Counted from the stretch's first letter, positions 12,021 through 22,592 are shown. The stretch: 64,000 nucleotides of DNA from Ricinus communis (GCF_019578655.1 NC_063260.1:8682501-8746500); one strand, 5' to 3'. Numbers and translations are program-made. Notes: a model not told the origin generated them from the sequence alone.

Positions 12021-13221
12021 GGCTTAAATGCCCCGCTGGTACTAAACCTTCGTCACTTATATCTAATTGGTACCAAACCTTCAATTTGTTTCTTTTTGAT
12101 ACCACTCTTATTATTTCTGTATCTTCCGCCAGTACCAATGAGGAATCCGACACTTATTTACTGATGTGGTTGCCGGATTTATGAAGGATAACACACCACT
12201 TGCCACATATGTTGCTGACTCAACAAACAATTATCCAACTTAGCAATTAACAATATCTCACTGAATTAAAATTGTTTAGCTTTGTATGGAATGACGGACT
12301 ATAGAGTAGCACCGACACTGAATCTATGGAGTGACGACAACGCATTAGTCATGGAAGCCTTTATGAACACCGATCTCTCGGCTCTCTAGCAACCCCAACA
12401 ATCATCTGCTACTTCCACTTCTACCCTTCCACATCCCAACAGCACTGACCCTAACAGAGCTGCTATTATCAACCAATCTCAGCAGCCTCTCTTTCACCAA
12501 GAAACCCTTCAACAGCGCCTCCAGGCCTTGATCGAAGGTGCCAGGGAAAGCTGGACCTACGCTATCTTTTGGCAATCGAGTTATGATTATTCAGGTGCTT
12601 CTGTTTTGGGCTAGGGTGATGGATATTACAAAGGTGAAGAAGATAAAGGGAAAAGCAAATCTAAGAGTACCGGCTCTTCAATTGCTGAACAGGAGCACTG
12701 TTAAAAGGTGTTACATGAGCTTAATTTGTTGATTTCAGGTCCTACTGCTATCATCGACGATGTCGTTGATGAAGAAGTTACCGATACGAAATGGTCCTTT
12801 CTTGTTTCCATGACTCAGTCTTTTGTTAATGGTGGTGGGTTACCTGGTCAAGCTTTTTTCAACGGGAGTTCGGTATGGGTTACTGGGTTAGAACGGTTAG
12901 CTTCGTTGTCTTGTGAACGGGCTAGACAGGGTTAGATTTTTGGGTTGCAGACTTTGGTTTGTATTCCGTCAGCTAATGGAGTTGTGGAGCTAGGTTCAAC
13001 TGAGTTGGATAACTATTTGTTGAGTCAGCAACAAATGTGGCAAGTGGTGTGTTATCCTTCATAAATCCGTCAGCCACATCAGCAAATAAGTGCTGGATTC
13101 CTCATTGGTACTGACGGAAGATACGGAAATAATATGAGTGGTACCAAAAAGAAACAAATTGAAGGTTTGATACCAATTGGAAAAAAGTGCAAAGGTTTAG
13201 TACCAGCCGGGCATTTAACCC
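12021..13221. mobile_element. Pack-MULE 1: Mutator-like element carrying a MYC2 fragment
   Basis: The element is 1201 bp with long terminal inverted repeats of about 220 bp (12021-12241 and 13001-13221). The outer ends read ggcttaaatgccccgctggt on the left and, as reverse complement, gggttaaatgcccggctggt on the right. It is flanked by an exact 9-bp duplication, gccatgctc, at 12012-12020 and 13222-13230, the signature size for Mutator superfamily insertions. There is no transposase; the interior is a piece of a bHLH transcription factor gene. Non-autonomous MULEs carrying host gene pieces are called Pack-MULEs. The intact direct repeat points to a fairly recent insertion, while the TIRs have diverged at many sites. 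Confidence 0.92.
12291..13000 (+). pseudogene. Captured MYC2-type bHLH N-terminal fragment (broken)
   Basis: Reading from ATG 12291 in one frame gives an uninterrupted match to the N-terminal third of jasmonate regulator MYC2: [18 protein letters not shown], then [20 protein letters not shown], then [17 protein letters not shown] and PSANGVVELGSTEL. This covers the JAZ-interacting and transactivation region (bHLH-MYC_N domain); the bHLH DNA-binding end is absent. The frame is kept over about 710 bp, but four stop codons interrupt it: two TAG at conserved Trp positions, one TAA after EQEH, and one TAG at a conserved Gln. It stops where the right TIR begins. It cannot encode a working MYC2; a transcript could only act as RNA. 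Confidence 0.9.
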
Positions 13222-13230
13222 GCCATGCTC

Positions 13231-13628
13231 ACATCTCCCCTCCTCTCTCTCATTCTTGATCTCCCATTAGTAGTAGTGAGGGGAAGAGAAAACTTTCTCT
13301 CTCTTTGATGGTATTTGCTCTTCTTCTTCTTTTTTTTTTTTTTTTTACTTACAATGCTTGATAGTTATATTCTTCTCTTCCTAAATTAAAATAAAAATGA
13401 GAAAGAGAGATTTCTTCCATTGCAAAAAGATCATGTTATTTTTTTACTTTAGAAATTTTTATTTAGATTTGATGTATATATCTTCATCTCTACACGAAAC
13501 TGATAGATAATGGACATATATTCATTAATTTTAAATGAATGAGTATCTATCAATCATGCAATACTAAAGTATCACTTTTCTATTAACTATGATGTATACA
13601 CCAAAACTAAATAAAAATTACATTTTTT
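13231..13628. other. Spacer between two MULEs
   Basis: About 400 bp of AT-rich DNA separate the two elements. It contains a CT-rich stretch at 13236-13340 with a poly-T run at about 13327-13346. No gene was recognised. Confidence 0.5.
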
Positions 13629-13935
13629 AAATCTAATTATAAAAAAATACCTAAACTTTCAACATTTTAATAATTTAATCTAATTCTTTCAGATTTTGCT
13701 GTAAAACATCCATGCTTTTAATTTTTTTTTTGAAAATACTCTCCAGCAAAAGAAAACGGTAAATAATACTGACGTGGTTGCTGGACTAAGTTTCTTTAAA
13801 AAAAATAATAACTGAGTCAGCTTTGCTGACTCATTAAAGCACACGTAAAAATCTATATGATACGTTTTGATTGCATCGAAGTTTAATAAAATAATAAATA
13901 CGAGGAAACAAGTAGCAAACTCACAGCAGAATAAC

Positions 13936-14368
13936 ATGGAGGCAGCAACTACGACTACCACTAGACCATTCAATCTTAAGATCTCTTCAAATCTCTTCTC
14001 ATCCTCTTCTTTCCTTTTCTTAAATCATAAAAACCTTGAAAGTGCCAATTTTTCTTTCCTTTTACCACATTCTTCATTAAAGATTCAATCTATAACCATT
14101 AAAGCAACATCATCGCCACCAACCACAACAACCCACAAAAACACCCATCCCAATTTTTCAGTCAAACTCACCGCACCGTTTCCGAGTTGCATTTATTAGA
14201 ATCTTTAACATTCATCCAAAATTTAAAGGTTGTTTAGTAGTAGAATATGATGGTGTTGTTAGGAAAGTATCTGAACTAAAATCTAAAGGCAAAACATTAG
14301 TAGTAAAATATGGTGGTGCTGTTATGAAAGTCTCCGAACTTAAAGCATCTGTAGTAAGTGATCTTGTG
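13936..14368 (+). pseudogene. Captured N-acetylglutamate kinase fragment (plastid NAGK, broken)
   Basis: From ATG 13936 an 87-codon frame encodes a Ser/Thr-rich plastid transit peptide (MEAATTTTTRPFNLKISSNL onwards). After a frame change the sequence reads as LLESLTFIQKFKG and then TLVVKYGGAVMKVSELKAS followed by VVSDLV, the conserved N-terminal part of NAGK, the arginine-pathway enzyme that phosphorylates N-acetylglutamate and binds PII. A segment of about 63 bp around VVKYGG is present twice in tandem, the first copy diverged (VVEYDGVVRKVSELKSKGK). The reading breaks off after VVSDLV where the dehydrogenase fragment begins. It is non-functional. Confidence 0.82.
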
Positions 14369-14680
14369 TAGGTCGTAACAACCTTGTCCATGCGCATATT
14401 CGAATACTTCACGTGCAAGAGCAAGATGTCTACTGGTAAAATCAACTATAACATCACCGTGATTTAATCCATCAAATATGCTTTTACCTTGGGTTTATAA
14501 GACAATTGATCGAACATCTAATGAGTGTCCCCCTATTGTACAAACAATGTCACTATTTGGGGCGACTTCAAGGGGGGAGGCAAGAATTGCGCCTTTGAAT
14601 TGTCGTGTAAGGGCTTTGGATGGAGAGTGAGAGAGTAGTCTGCAGAGAGAAGGTGAGAGGCCATAGCAGTTGCGGCTTTA
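14369..14680 (-). pseudogene. Captured 3-hydroxyisobutyrate dehydrogenase-like fragment (broken)
   Basis: On the minus strand the sequence reads KAATAMASHLLSADYSLT, then after frame changes GAILASPLEVAPNSDIVC, GGHSLDVRSIV, and finally FDGLNHGDVIVDFTSRH followed by LALAREVFEYAHGQGCYD. This matches the Rossmann-fold N-terminal half of plant beta-hydroxyacid dehydrogenases of the HIBADH-like group (the At1g71170/At1g71180 type). Several stops and frameshifts are present. It meets the NAGK fragment tail to tail at about 14369, with no spacer. The donor gene is not in this window. Confidence 0.72.
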
Positions 14681-15141
14681 GGTGATGAAAATTGATTCTC
14701 TTAATTGATGTTGCTTATATTTTTGGAGGATAAAGATGATCATGATAGTTTGGTTAAACAGATGTATATCAAGAGTGTTAAGAAAAGGGCAAAATGATTA
14801 AGATTCTTTCGATCTCTAACTACCTTATGTAAAATGCTTTTAAAAAATCAAATACCCAAATGTAGAAAATGAAATAGTCAAGGAAAGAAAGATTTTTTCT
14901 TTTTTTATTAAGAGTTATACTATGTGTTCTGATGAGTCAGTAAATTTTGCTGACTCATTTATCTTTTTTTTAAAGAACTTAGCACAGCTGCCACATCAGC
15001 ATTATTTGCCATCTTTTTTTCTCAGATAGTATTTTAGAAAAAGAAATATAGAAGCGTGAATATTTTATAATAAAATCTGAAAGCATTATATAAAATTATT
15101 AAATTGTCGAAAGTTGAGATATTCTTTAGTAATTAAGTCTT

Positions 15142-16365
15142 TCTTTTAGCATAAATATAGAGATATAGAGATTTATTAGATTAAATTTCTTTTTTAACTC
15201 TAGTTAGTAAAAATAACTTATATGATTAGAGGTTGTATGAGGTATAAGTAGGCTTCACAGTATTATCTTAATCATGTATGACTCTATAATGTCAATTCAG
15301 CTCCCATATACTTAATTTTCACCGTAACAGAGAAAGGGTTAACATTGCACTCAATTTTAAAAATTAGAATTATTTTAATAATTTTTAAGATTGGAATAAT
15401 CTCAGTGATTGGCAAAGTTTTGAAATTTTTCTTTGTTTGTTTGAGACAGTATGTCGGAGGATGATTACTAATTGCTGAATGCTTGCATATACTAACAAGA
15501 ACTGATAGTACACCTGCATTTAATGGTCTTACTTATGAAGGTATCCAACAATAGGGTTAGACAAGTATGGTGAGAAAATTCCTCCAAATAATAATTAACA
15601 CCTTTCTAATGTAAATGCAAGGACCATCAAATTAGTAGTTGGAAGCAATTTTGCCAAACTACAAGAGTCTGAATTCGAGGGCGAAAGGATCGGCTCAAAC
15701 TAGTTATGGCTCTATAAATATTCACCGCTGAAGAAAGTCTATATAATTATGATATCCAATGAAAATTGATATTACTAACCGCCCCTTTCCTTTTTATTGA
15801 TTAAAAAGAAATAATGTAAACCCAACGTGTGAATACTACCTATCAGAGGAAGCTGTACATCTACTTATGGCAGTGTGGTCTAAACCAAATAGCAATGAAA
15901 GTCTTTTGAATATTTCCTAGTTAGTGAAATTAGTAACCAAAATCATTAAGGGCATCCTTGCAATTCCGGAATCAGTGGCCATTTTCAGCACAAAATAGGG
16001 TCACCTACCACATGGTGGAGGGCCCCATGTAAACTCATGCATTACTATATAAGAAAAATTAAAATCATGGCACAATTTATGCATTTGAATTCTCCAATAA
16101 AATAAATCAAGATAATTCTCAATGTTCTTCATTGAGTGAACATTACACAACACTTCCCCTCAAATTTTCAAATTAACACCATTTACTAATCTTAATCAAC
16201 ACTCTTCCAAGTTTCATGTCAACTCTCAGAATCATAAATTAAACAACACCTCCAAGAAAATAAAATGTGGATGACAGCTCAATTTTCCTTCACAAATTGG
16301 TTAAGGGAAATGTCCAAGATGGTGAGGTTTCCTCATAAATAAAACATAGAAGAAAATGCTGAATG
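15142..16365. other. Spacer and 3' flank of the second phytocyanin gene
   Basis: AT-rich intergenic DNA with no supported open frame. The last 200-300 bp probably include the 3' UTR of the minus-strand gene ending at 16366. No repeat structure was recognised. Confidence 0.45.
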
Positions 16366-18101
16366 CTACCAGATATGGACAAATGCATCCCACAAAGCAC
16401 CAATGGCAAGAACAGCTGGTATGACATACTGGCCTCTAAGAGTAGAGCATGGAGAGGCACTTTTCTCATTTAAGGGGGATGCTGTTGGAGGGGGAGGTGG
16501 GTTTTCAACATGAATAGCTACCTTCATGCCACCAAAACAGAACCCTTTACCACTAATGAAATAGTAGTTGCGAGTCACATTCAGTGGAACTACATCCCTT
16601 CCGGCCCCCGTAGTCCAGTTGTGAAGAGGATGGTCTGAGTTACATGTCTCATAATCTGTTTTGTTCACCTCTAACACATTCATCTGGTTCCTGTCATACA
16701 CAAAAACTGGCAAGAGACTGATGTGAGCTTGAAATTTCAAATAATAAAGGCTAAACATCATTGTTTTGTGATCTTATGCCATGGAGGCATTGATGCAAAG
16801 TCTGAGCTTTTACTAATAAAGTGACATCTCAATGTCCAATAAGTTGATGCTAAGTTTGTTGAACTAAATATAAGATCAGAACACACACTTGAAACTTTCC
16901 TTAAAACTGGTCTCAGCCATGAAAACCATTACTTAAGGGGCAAAATCTAGCCCATTTTTTTGTGATAAAATATGTGTAGTTCAATTGCAGTGTAGTTATT
17001 TATAGCTTATAAGGCTAAATCAACTCATGCTTAAACCAGTCATTAGTCCAAAACATCCACCCAAGAGACAAATGAAGCATAATAGCAGAAGTGACCAAAA
17101 TGGAAAATTGAGGACTCAGTGATTGCAAGTTAGCAGGTAAGAGCAACCCTTAATTATACCATTCAAAAGAAAAGACATTTAGCAGAATCACCAAAAAGTA
17201 ACAAATAAATGGCTCAAACAGTGAAGCTAAGGACTTTTTAATTTTAGAGAAAATCTAATGAAGAAAGTTCAAGAAAGGAAACAAAGTGTTTCTTCATTGT
17301 GAAAATAAAAGGCAAAACTGCAGATCTGAATTGGCTAGATAACTAGTTAGCAGAGCAATGCATAAAATCAACTAAATCCAAATCTTTATCTTTGTTAGTT
17401 TCTGCAGTTTTCACTTAGCAAATCATAACTTTCTCATCTGCTAAACTTGCTATTACTAATTAGTCTTTTTCATATTTCTATTTTAACTTCAATCTCTTCA
17501 ATTTCTCTCTTGGCATTTTCTCAGCAGCCAAACACTGTTTCCTTCAATTCCCTCGAATGATACATAAGAAACCAAAGATCTAACCACGTAAAATTTTGAA
17601 GAAACAAAATTTAAAAATTTAAACAAACTTCTATGAGCAGAAACCTGTCAAGAAAAAGTTTCAAACTAATAGCTTAATCAAACAAAACAATAACTGAGGA
17701 AAAGCTCACAACTTTCTAACTATTAGCTCACTCCAAACACAACCCAGAAATGGATCTAACCTACTAAGCTTAGAAATCAATAGAAACGAGCTAAAATTAT
17801 AAAGCAAATACTGCTCTTTATTATAAACCATGCAAGAAAACCAAGATAGCTAGAAGCAAGAACTAGTTAAGCATAGATCTGAAGGTAAAGAAAGCAAGAA
17901 GAAGAACTCACAGAGCCAGTCACCATTGTAGAAATGCTTATCTTTAGCCCAAATAGTATAGTTTACATTAGTATTCCAACCCATGTTAGCTCCTACAGTC
18001 CATCTAGTTGCGGACACTTCTGGTGCCATCGCCACCATAAGCACCACTGCTACCACCATCATCACCAAAGGTGAGACAAACCCACATCCTCTTTTCATCA
18101 T
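16366..18101 (-). CDS. Early nodulin-like protein 16/17-type phytocyanin
   Basis: Two exons (18101-17912 and 16706-16366) join to 176 residues. The order is an N-terminal signal peptide with a Met/Val-rich core (residues 1-31, ending VSA), a phytocyanin domain (RWTVGANMGWNTNVNYTIW, GDWLFFVYDRNQMNVLEVN, GKGFCFGGMKVAIHVEN), a Pro-rich linker and a hydrophobic C-terminus suited to GPI anchoring. The residue before NVLEV is Met rather than His, and the other copper-ligand sites are Ile and Phe, so it is a non-copper early nodulin-like protein. The domain closely resembles Arabidopsis At5g15350 (ENODL17, once called lamin-like) as I recall it. The intron falls at the same phase-1 site, after GDWL, as in the paralogue at 8507-10477. 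A second Met at 18098 could also start translation. Confidence 0.92.
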
Positions 18102-18106
18102 TGCTA

Positions 18107-18107
<1 letters not shown>

Positions 18108-18139
<32 letters not shown>

Positions 18140-18140
18140 G
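18108..18140 (-). repeat. (GA)n microsatellite in the 5' leader
   Basis: A nearly pure CT run on the plus strand (GA on the coding strand) sits just upstream of ATG 18101, inside the likely 5' UTR. GA repeats in plant leaders are common and can bind BBR/BPC factors; this is only a contextual suggestion. Confidence 0.6.
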
Positions 18141-18211
18141 AACTGTTTTTCTAGCAGATACTAAGAGACGTTATGCTTTCGTTGGATTTTATCTTGGGTT
18201 GGTTTTTAATT

Positions 18212-18221
18212 TATTATATAG
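18212..18221 (-). promoter_or_regulatory. Candidate TATA box of the ENODL16/17-like gene
   Basis: Read on the minus strand, ctatataataa lies about 110 bp upstream of the ATG, leaving a leader of roughly 80 bp that contains the GA repeat. Confidence 0.4.
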
Positions 18222-18249
18222 ACAGCTCCTACTTATCAAGAAAAGGTTA

Positions 18250-19046
18250 CTTATTTAACTTCTAGCTTAGATCTACAAAACTACCACTAATACTTTATTA
18301 AAGAAAATCTCTACAGGGTTAAAATCAAGACAAACATTTAGGGTGAACGATACATAATTTATAATCTAATTATATAATAGTGTTACTTAATGAATGATTT
18401 GATTCAGTTTTATTTATAAAAATTAACCATAAATGAAATACATATTACAGGAATTTATCACTTTTATATAAAAATAAATATAAAAAAAATTCTTTTTTTT
18501 TTTTATATAATTTGGCTTTTGTATTCTTCAAAATCTTTATGCTTTATGAAATTATTGATATTTAAGCTGCAACTAATTTTAAAGGGTTTAATTTCGTTAC
18601 TAAGCTAAGGCATGGAATGGAATGGTCAAATTTTGTATTTTTATATATAAATAAATTTAAATAAAACCTTTTTTGATATTTATTTTCTGGAAAAAGGAAA
18701 ATCTGCTCAAGTCCGGAGAGGGGAAGGCCTTAAGATTTGGACAAGCCGTCACTGTTGAGTTGTCATGTATTTTGATATTTATATTTGCCTTCTTTCCCTT
18801 TTTGGGTTCTTCTTTTCCTCCTGATGTATTATTTCTTGGCTTTCAGAACCCACTCGGTAATTAATCTGAAGAAAATAAACTGCATCCACCTGTATTTTGT
18901 TAAATATTAATATTAAATATATTATTAAAATTTGAGAAAAGTAAAAATAATATACTGCTCAAATACTCGATAAATATTAATTAATTAATTATGTCTAAGA
19001 TTTATAAATTATATTTTAATAAAACTAAAAATATTGAAACTTGAAA
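18250..19046. other. AT-rich spacer upstream of the ENODL gene
   Basis: There is no supported gene. Long A/T tracts dominate; a G-rich patch at 18700-18760 (gtccggagaggggaaggcc) is not explained. Confidence 0.45.
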
Positions 19047-21298
19047 GGAAAACACATATTTAGCCCATATACTTTACCTCTTTTTGATATTTACCCCTTC
19101 CACTTTTATTTCAACACATCGTATCCTTGCATTTCTATCTTCATCAAAATTTAGTCTTTTAACTAATAAAGCGTTAAAATGTAATCTATGTCATTTTCAC
19201 ATTAGCAAAAAGAATTTAGCGTATTCAAGATGGACGGAAACAAATTAACGTTCCCCTTCCAGAAACGTGTTCCACCTCTTTAGTTAGGGTTTACATATAA
19301 AGAGATAGAAGAAATCTATTTGAAGCTTATCTTTTTTTGCTTTGTTCAAACGTTGAATCTTTTCTTTCAAAAATTGATTTTCACCCATAAAACAGCGATT
19401 CTCGACCCTTGAAACCTTTGTTTCCACCTTCATTTCGTCTAATCAAGCTTCAATTCCTCCATTTATTCCTTTTTCACTTTTATTAGTGCAAATGACTCAC
19501 CAGCTTGTACTAGAGCTTGGGTTCTTCTAGATCTTAAATCGTCTAGTGCATTTAAGATCTCCTTGACATAATCCATTTGGTGATTACTGAAATTCATTTC
19601 AACAAGTTGAAGTCAAAATCTTTCACCAGAATCAGAACTATAATAGCCATTTCCACCTTCCACCTTGCTGCAGAATTAGGTTTCCAGAATTCAAGAACAC
19701 TTTTCCTTTTTGGTTTAGGCGTAACTAACCGAGCTGAACCGAATATTAACAAGTTTAGATTTGGTTTGTTTAATTCTATAAAAACTCGAGTTTGATTTGA
19801 ACTTTTATGATGGAGCTCAAGCTCAGCTCGTTTGCAAATAATTAGGCTCGCGAATAGCTCGAGCTCGGTTCAAATTTGATTTATAAAGTGGTTCCATAAT
19901 GAGAAAAGCTTGAGTTCGAGCTCGTTAAGTACAATTCGAGTTCGAGCTCGAATTTAGGCTCGTTAAGTATTTTTCAGTAATTAAGTTAATTAATAGCAAC
20001 ATCTAAGAAATTATGAAAGTATCATATTTAGCAACAAAATTCAAATTTGCAACAAAAATAATCAATATCAGCGTCTAAAAATATAGCAAAACATAGAAAA
20101 ATGTATTACTAAGACATCATGAATAATGAAAATAAAGACCAATAATGTATAAAAATTGCAAAAAGACTACTAAACATATCACAAGTCTGTTTTAACTATA
20201 CTAAATATATCACAAGTCTGTGTTAATTTAAAAAATATATATATTTTTTGTAATAATACCACTTACTATATTCATTTAGATACAATATTTAGTTTTGTTT
20301 TTCTACGCTAGTGCTTGGTTAGTCATAACCTATTATATACTAATTCAGGTCTTAATAATAAATAATTTTTATTAAATTAATATAATTAGATGATACATTT
20401 AGAATATTTTTAAACATCGTAAAAATATAATTAAATTTTATAATACACAATAATTCATAAGTAAAATAAAAATTATAATAATAAGTCAACTTTATTTTAT
20501 CTAATTTGAGAAATACTTATTTTATTAAATTGTTATAGAATATATTTGTTTATTAGTTATTATTTTTGTTGAAGTTCTTACTAATAATAATAGCTACATT
20601 TAAATATTTTAGTTATATTATTATTATTATTATTTTTTTATTATTATTATTATTATAAATTCGAGCTCGAGCCTATAAACGAGCTTGATCACGAGCCTGC
20701 TTGTCGAGTTTATAAACAAGCATGTTCACGAACTTTATAAAAAAGCCAGATTGTGAACTTGTTTGCGAGCTTTATAAACAAGTTGAAATCAAGCTTGCTC
20801 ATGAGCTAACAAAATAAACTCTGTAAAGTTCGAGCTTGAGCTCGGAGAAACGATCTCAAGTGATCTTTTTATCGATGTGAGCTCTGAATAGCTCGCGAGA
20901 TAGTTAGTTCATTTACAGCCCTAAGTGTAACTAAGGCTTAAGCATTGGGCAAGAAATGAATTACTTGTTAAAGTTTGTATTTAAATGTATTGGTTAATGG
21001 AATTGTTTTGAAATGAAAAATGGTTTCAATGTGTTAGATCTTTTAATAACAAAGTGGTGTCGCTTTTCATTTTATTTATTTTTTCTTTTTATACATCTCA
21101 TTCATTACATCCTAGTCAATGCTTAAAAAATCTTTAAATTGCATTAAACAACACGTAAACAAGACGCGTTGACGATTTGTTTGCTAAGGACTAAATTTTG
21201 ATGAAAGTAGAAATGCAATTATACAATGTATAGAAATAAAAGTAGAAGGGGGTAATAGCAAAAAAAGGTAAAGTGCAGGGCCAAATATGTGCTTTTCC
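19047..21298. mobile_element. Third inverted-repeat element (MULE-like)
   Basis: Imperfect terminal inverted repeats of about 140-150 bp enclose 2.25 kb. Left end: ggaaaacacatatttagccc, later tcatcaaaatttagtc. Reverse complement of the right end: ggaaaagcacatatttggcc, later tcatcaaaatttagtc. Flanking 9-mers are aacttgaaa (19038-19046) and aatttaaaa (21299-21307); they agree at 7 of 9 positions and both differences are transitions, consistent with a decayed 9-bp target-site duplication. The interior lacks a recognisable transposase. It holds an unidentified low-repeat segment at 19230-19710 and a nested GAGCTCG-rich element. Confidence 0.68.
19727..20924. mobile_element. Nested hAT-like non-autonomous element (GAGCTCG-rich)
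   Basis: Both ends are packed with short palindromic motifs (gagctcg, ctcgagctcg, aagctcg). The right end, as reverse complement, begins tagggctgtaaatgaactaa, typical of plant hAT elements; the left end is truncated or diverged (aaccgagctgaaccgaat). Candidate 8-bp direct repeats gcgtaact (19719-19726) and gtgtaact (20925-20932) match at 7 of 8 sites. The centre is AT-rich with (att)n runs near 20610-20655 and no coding capacity. It lies wholly inside the 19047-21298 element. Confidence 0.58.
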
Positions 21299-21307
21299 AA
21301 TTTAAAA

Positions 21308-22592
21308 TTCTTATCACATCAATAATCCATGAGTCTCAATTTGTTTATTTCACTATTTAATATATAATATTTCTGAATAAAATGAACATATCAATTTGAT
21401 TGGTTCCATCAGTAAAGACATTTAAAGAGCTCTCTCTTAAATTTTGAATATAAATCTTAGTTCAATTAAATACGAGCGACCTATGTGATTCTGATTTGAA
21501 ATGAAATCGATAAGTTTTTAATAGATATATATGAAAATAGATTTTAGAAATTGTCTAATCTGGATATAGTACACTAATTTTCAATTCAACCGGTCTGATT
21601 AATCGAACCGAATTTGACAACCATAGTATGAGAAATATCTTATTTACATTGGTAATAAAAGTGGTTATATGCGTTTTTTCTTTTTCACTCTAGATATGTT
21701 TAGTTGGAGTTATAACAAAGTTAACTTTATTTTTTTAACCTCACGTCTAGACGAATCCATCCTTAATACCATCATGACTAACACTGGTAGCATCTCAATT
21801 CAGGACTCAATTGACTAAAACCTTTAATGCCAACAGTGCATTGATATTTAGATTTTGTTAGAATACATTTCATTAATTTATTGATTTTTTATAATAAATA
21901 ATATTAACACACTTAGTTAAAAGAAGTATTAGAAAGATATTTTTAAATAGATTAATGTGGACATATAATATTTTTATTGAACTATTTTTTAATATTTTAA
22001 AAGTCAGGGACCAATTTTATAAAAATATTATACATCACATCATAAAAACATAAGAACTAAGTGTTAAAACAAATAAAAGTGGAATGACTAACATTTTCCT
22101 TTTAAATATAATTTATGCAATGTTATGTCATCAGCAGTTACCACAATAATCACAGGTAACCAGTGTTAAGAGAAACTATAAGACCCTTTTTATAACATAG
22201 ACAGACACACCACATGGTCAAATTATTGCTCAAAAAATTTATGAAAGCTGCAGCTTTCTTTTGTGGGGTAAAAGTATCTAAGGCTTTGGTTTTGTCACCA
22301 AGCTGTGGAACAACAACTCAACCTGAGCACTTCTCAGGGTCACAAGCCCTCAATGGATGCGTCAATTATGCGATTCTGCCTGAAAACTAAGATACATGAA
22401 ATCACAAGTGGACCAGGTTGTTTGGAAAGCAGCAAAAGATTATGTTTCAATTTGAAACTGGTAACTGTTTGTGATAATCTTTACACAGTAATCTTGCATC
22501 ATAGCTGTTCCACATGTGTGTATAATTACAAGCACAATGCTTAAACATTCGAATGTCGAAAAGAACATGCTCTGTATAATCATAAACAGAAT
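21308..22592. other. Spacer and 3' flank of the chorismate mutase gene
   Basis: AT-rich intergenic sequence. The last 100-300 bp are probably the 3' UTR of the gene ending at 22593. The frame at 22305-22544 has no recognisable features. No firm repeat was identified. Confidence 0.45.

Larger units (their letters stand above)
13629..15141. mobile_element. Pack-MULE 2: Mutator-like element with two captured gene pieces
   Basis: About 200-bp terminal inverted repeats lie at roughly 13629-13848 and 14927-15141. On the left: ctttcagattttgctgtaaa, then aataatactgacgtgg; reverse complement of the right: ctttcagattttattataaa, then aataatgctgatgtgg. The interior has no transposase but holds two convergent host gene fragments: N-acetylglutamate kinase on the plus strand and a beta-hydroxyacid dehydrogenase on the minus strand. 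A clean 9-bp target-site duplication could not be read, so the ends are uncertain by several bases. TIR divergence suggests an older insertion than Pack-MULE 1. The pair of fragments makes it a chimeric Pack-MULE. Confidence 0.8.

Noticed and set aside
12538..12935. Two open frames (12538-12732 and 12708-12935) as small genes
   Set aside because: They overlap the MYC2-derived fragment; the true relationship is read in the frame starting at 12291. They do not represent genes of their own.
13867..14199. A 110-codon frame that looks like a plastid protein start
   Set aside because: It is only the transit-peptide part of the captured NAGK piece, and the following conserved region is out of frame and truncated.
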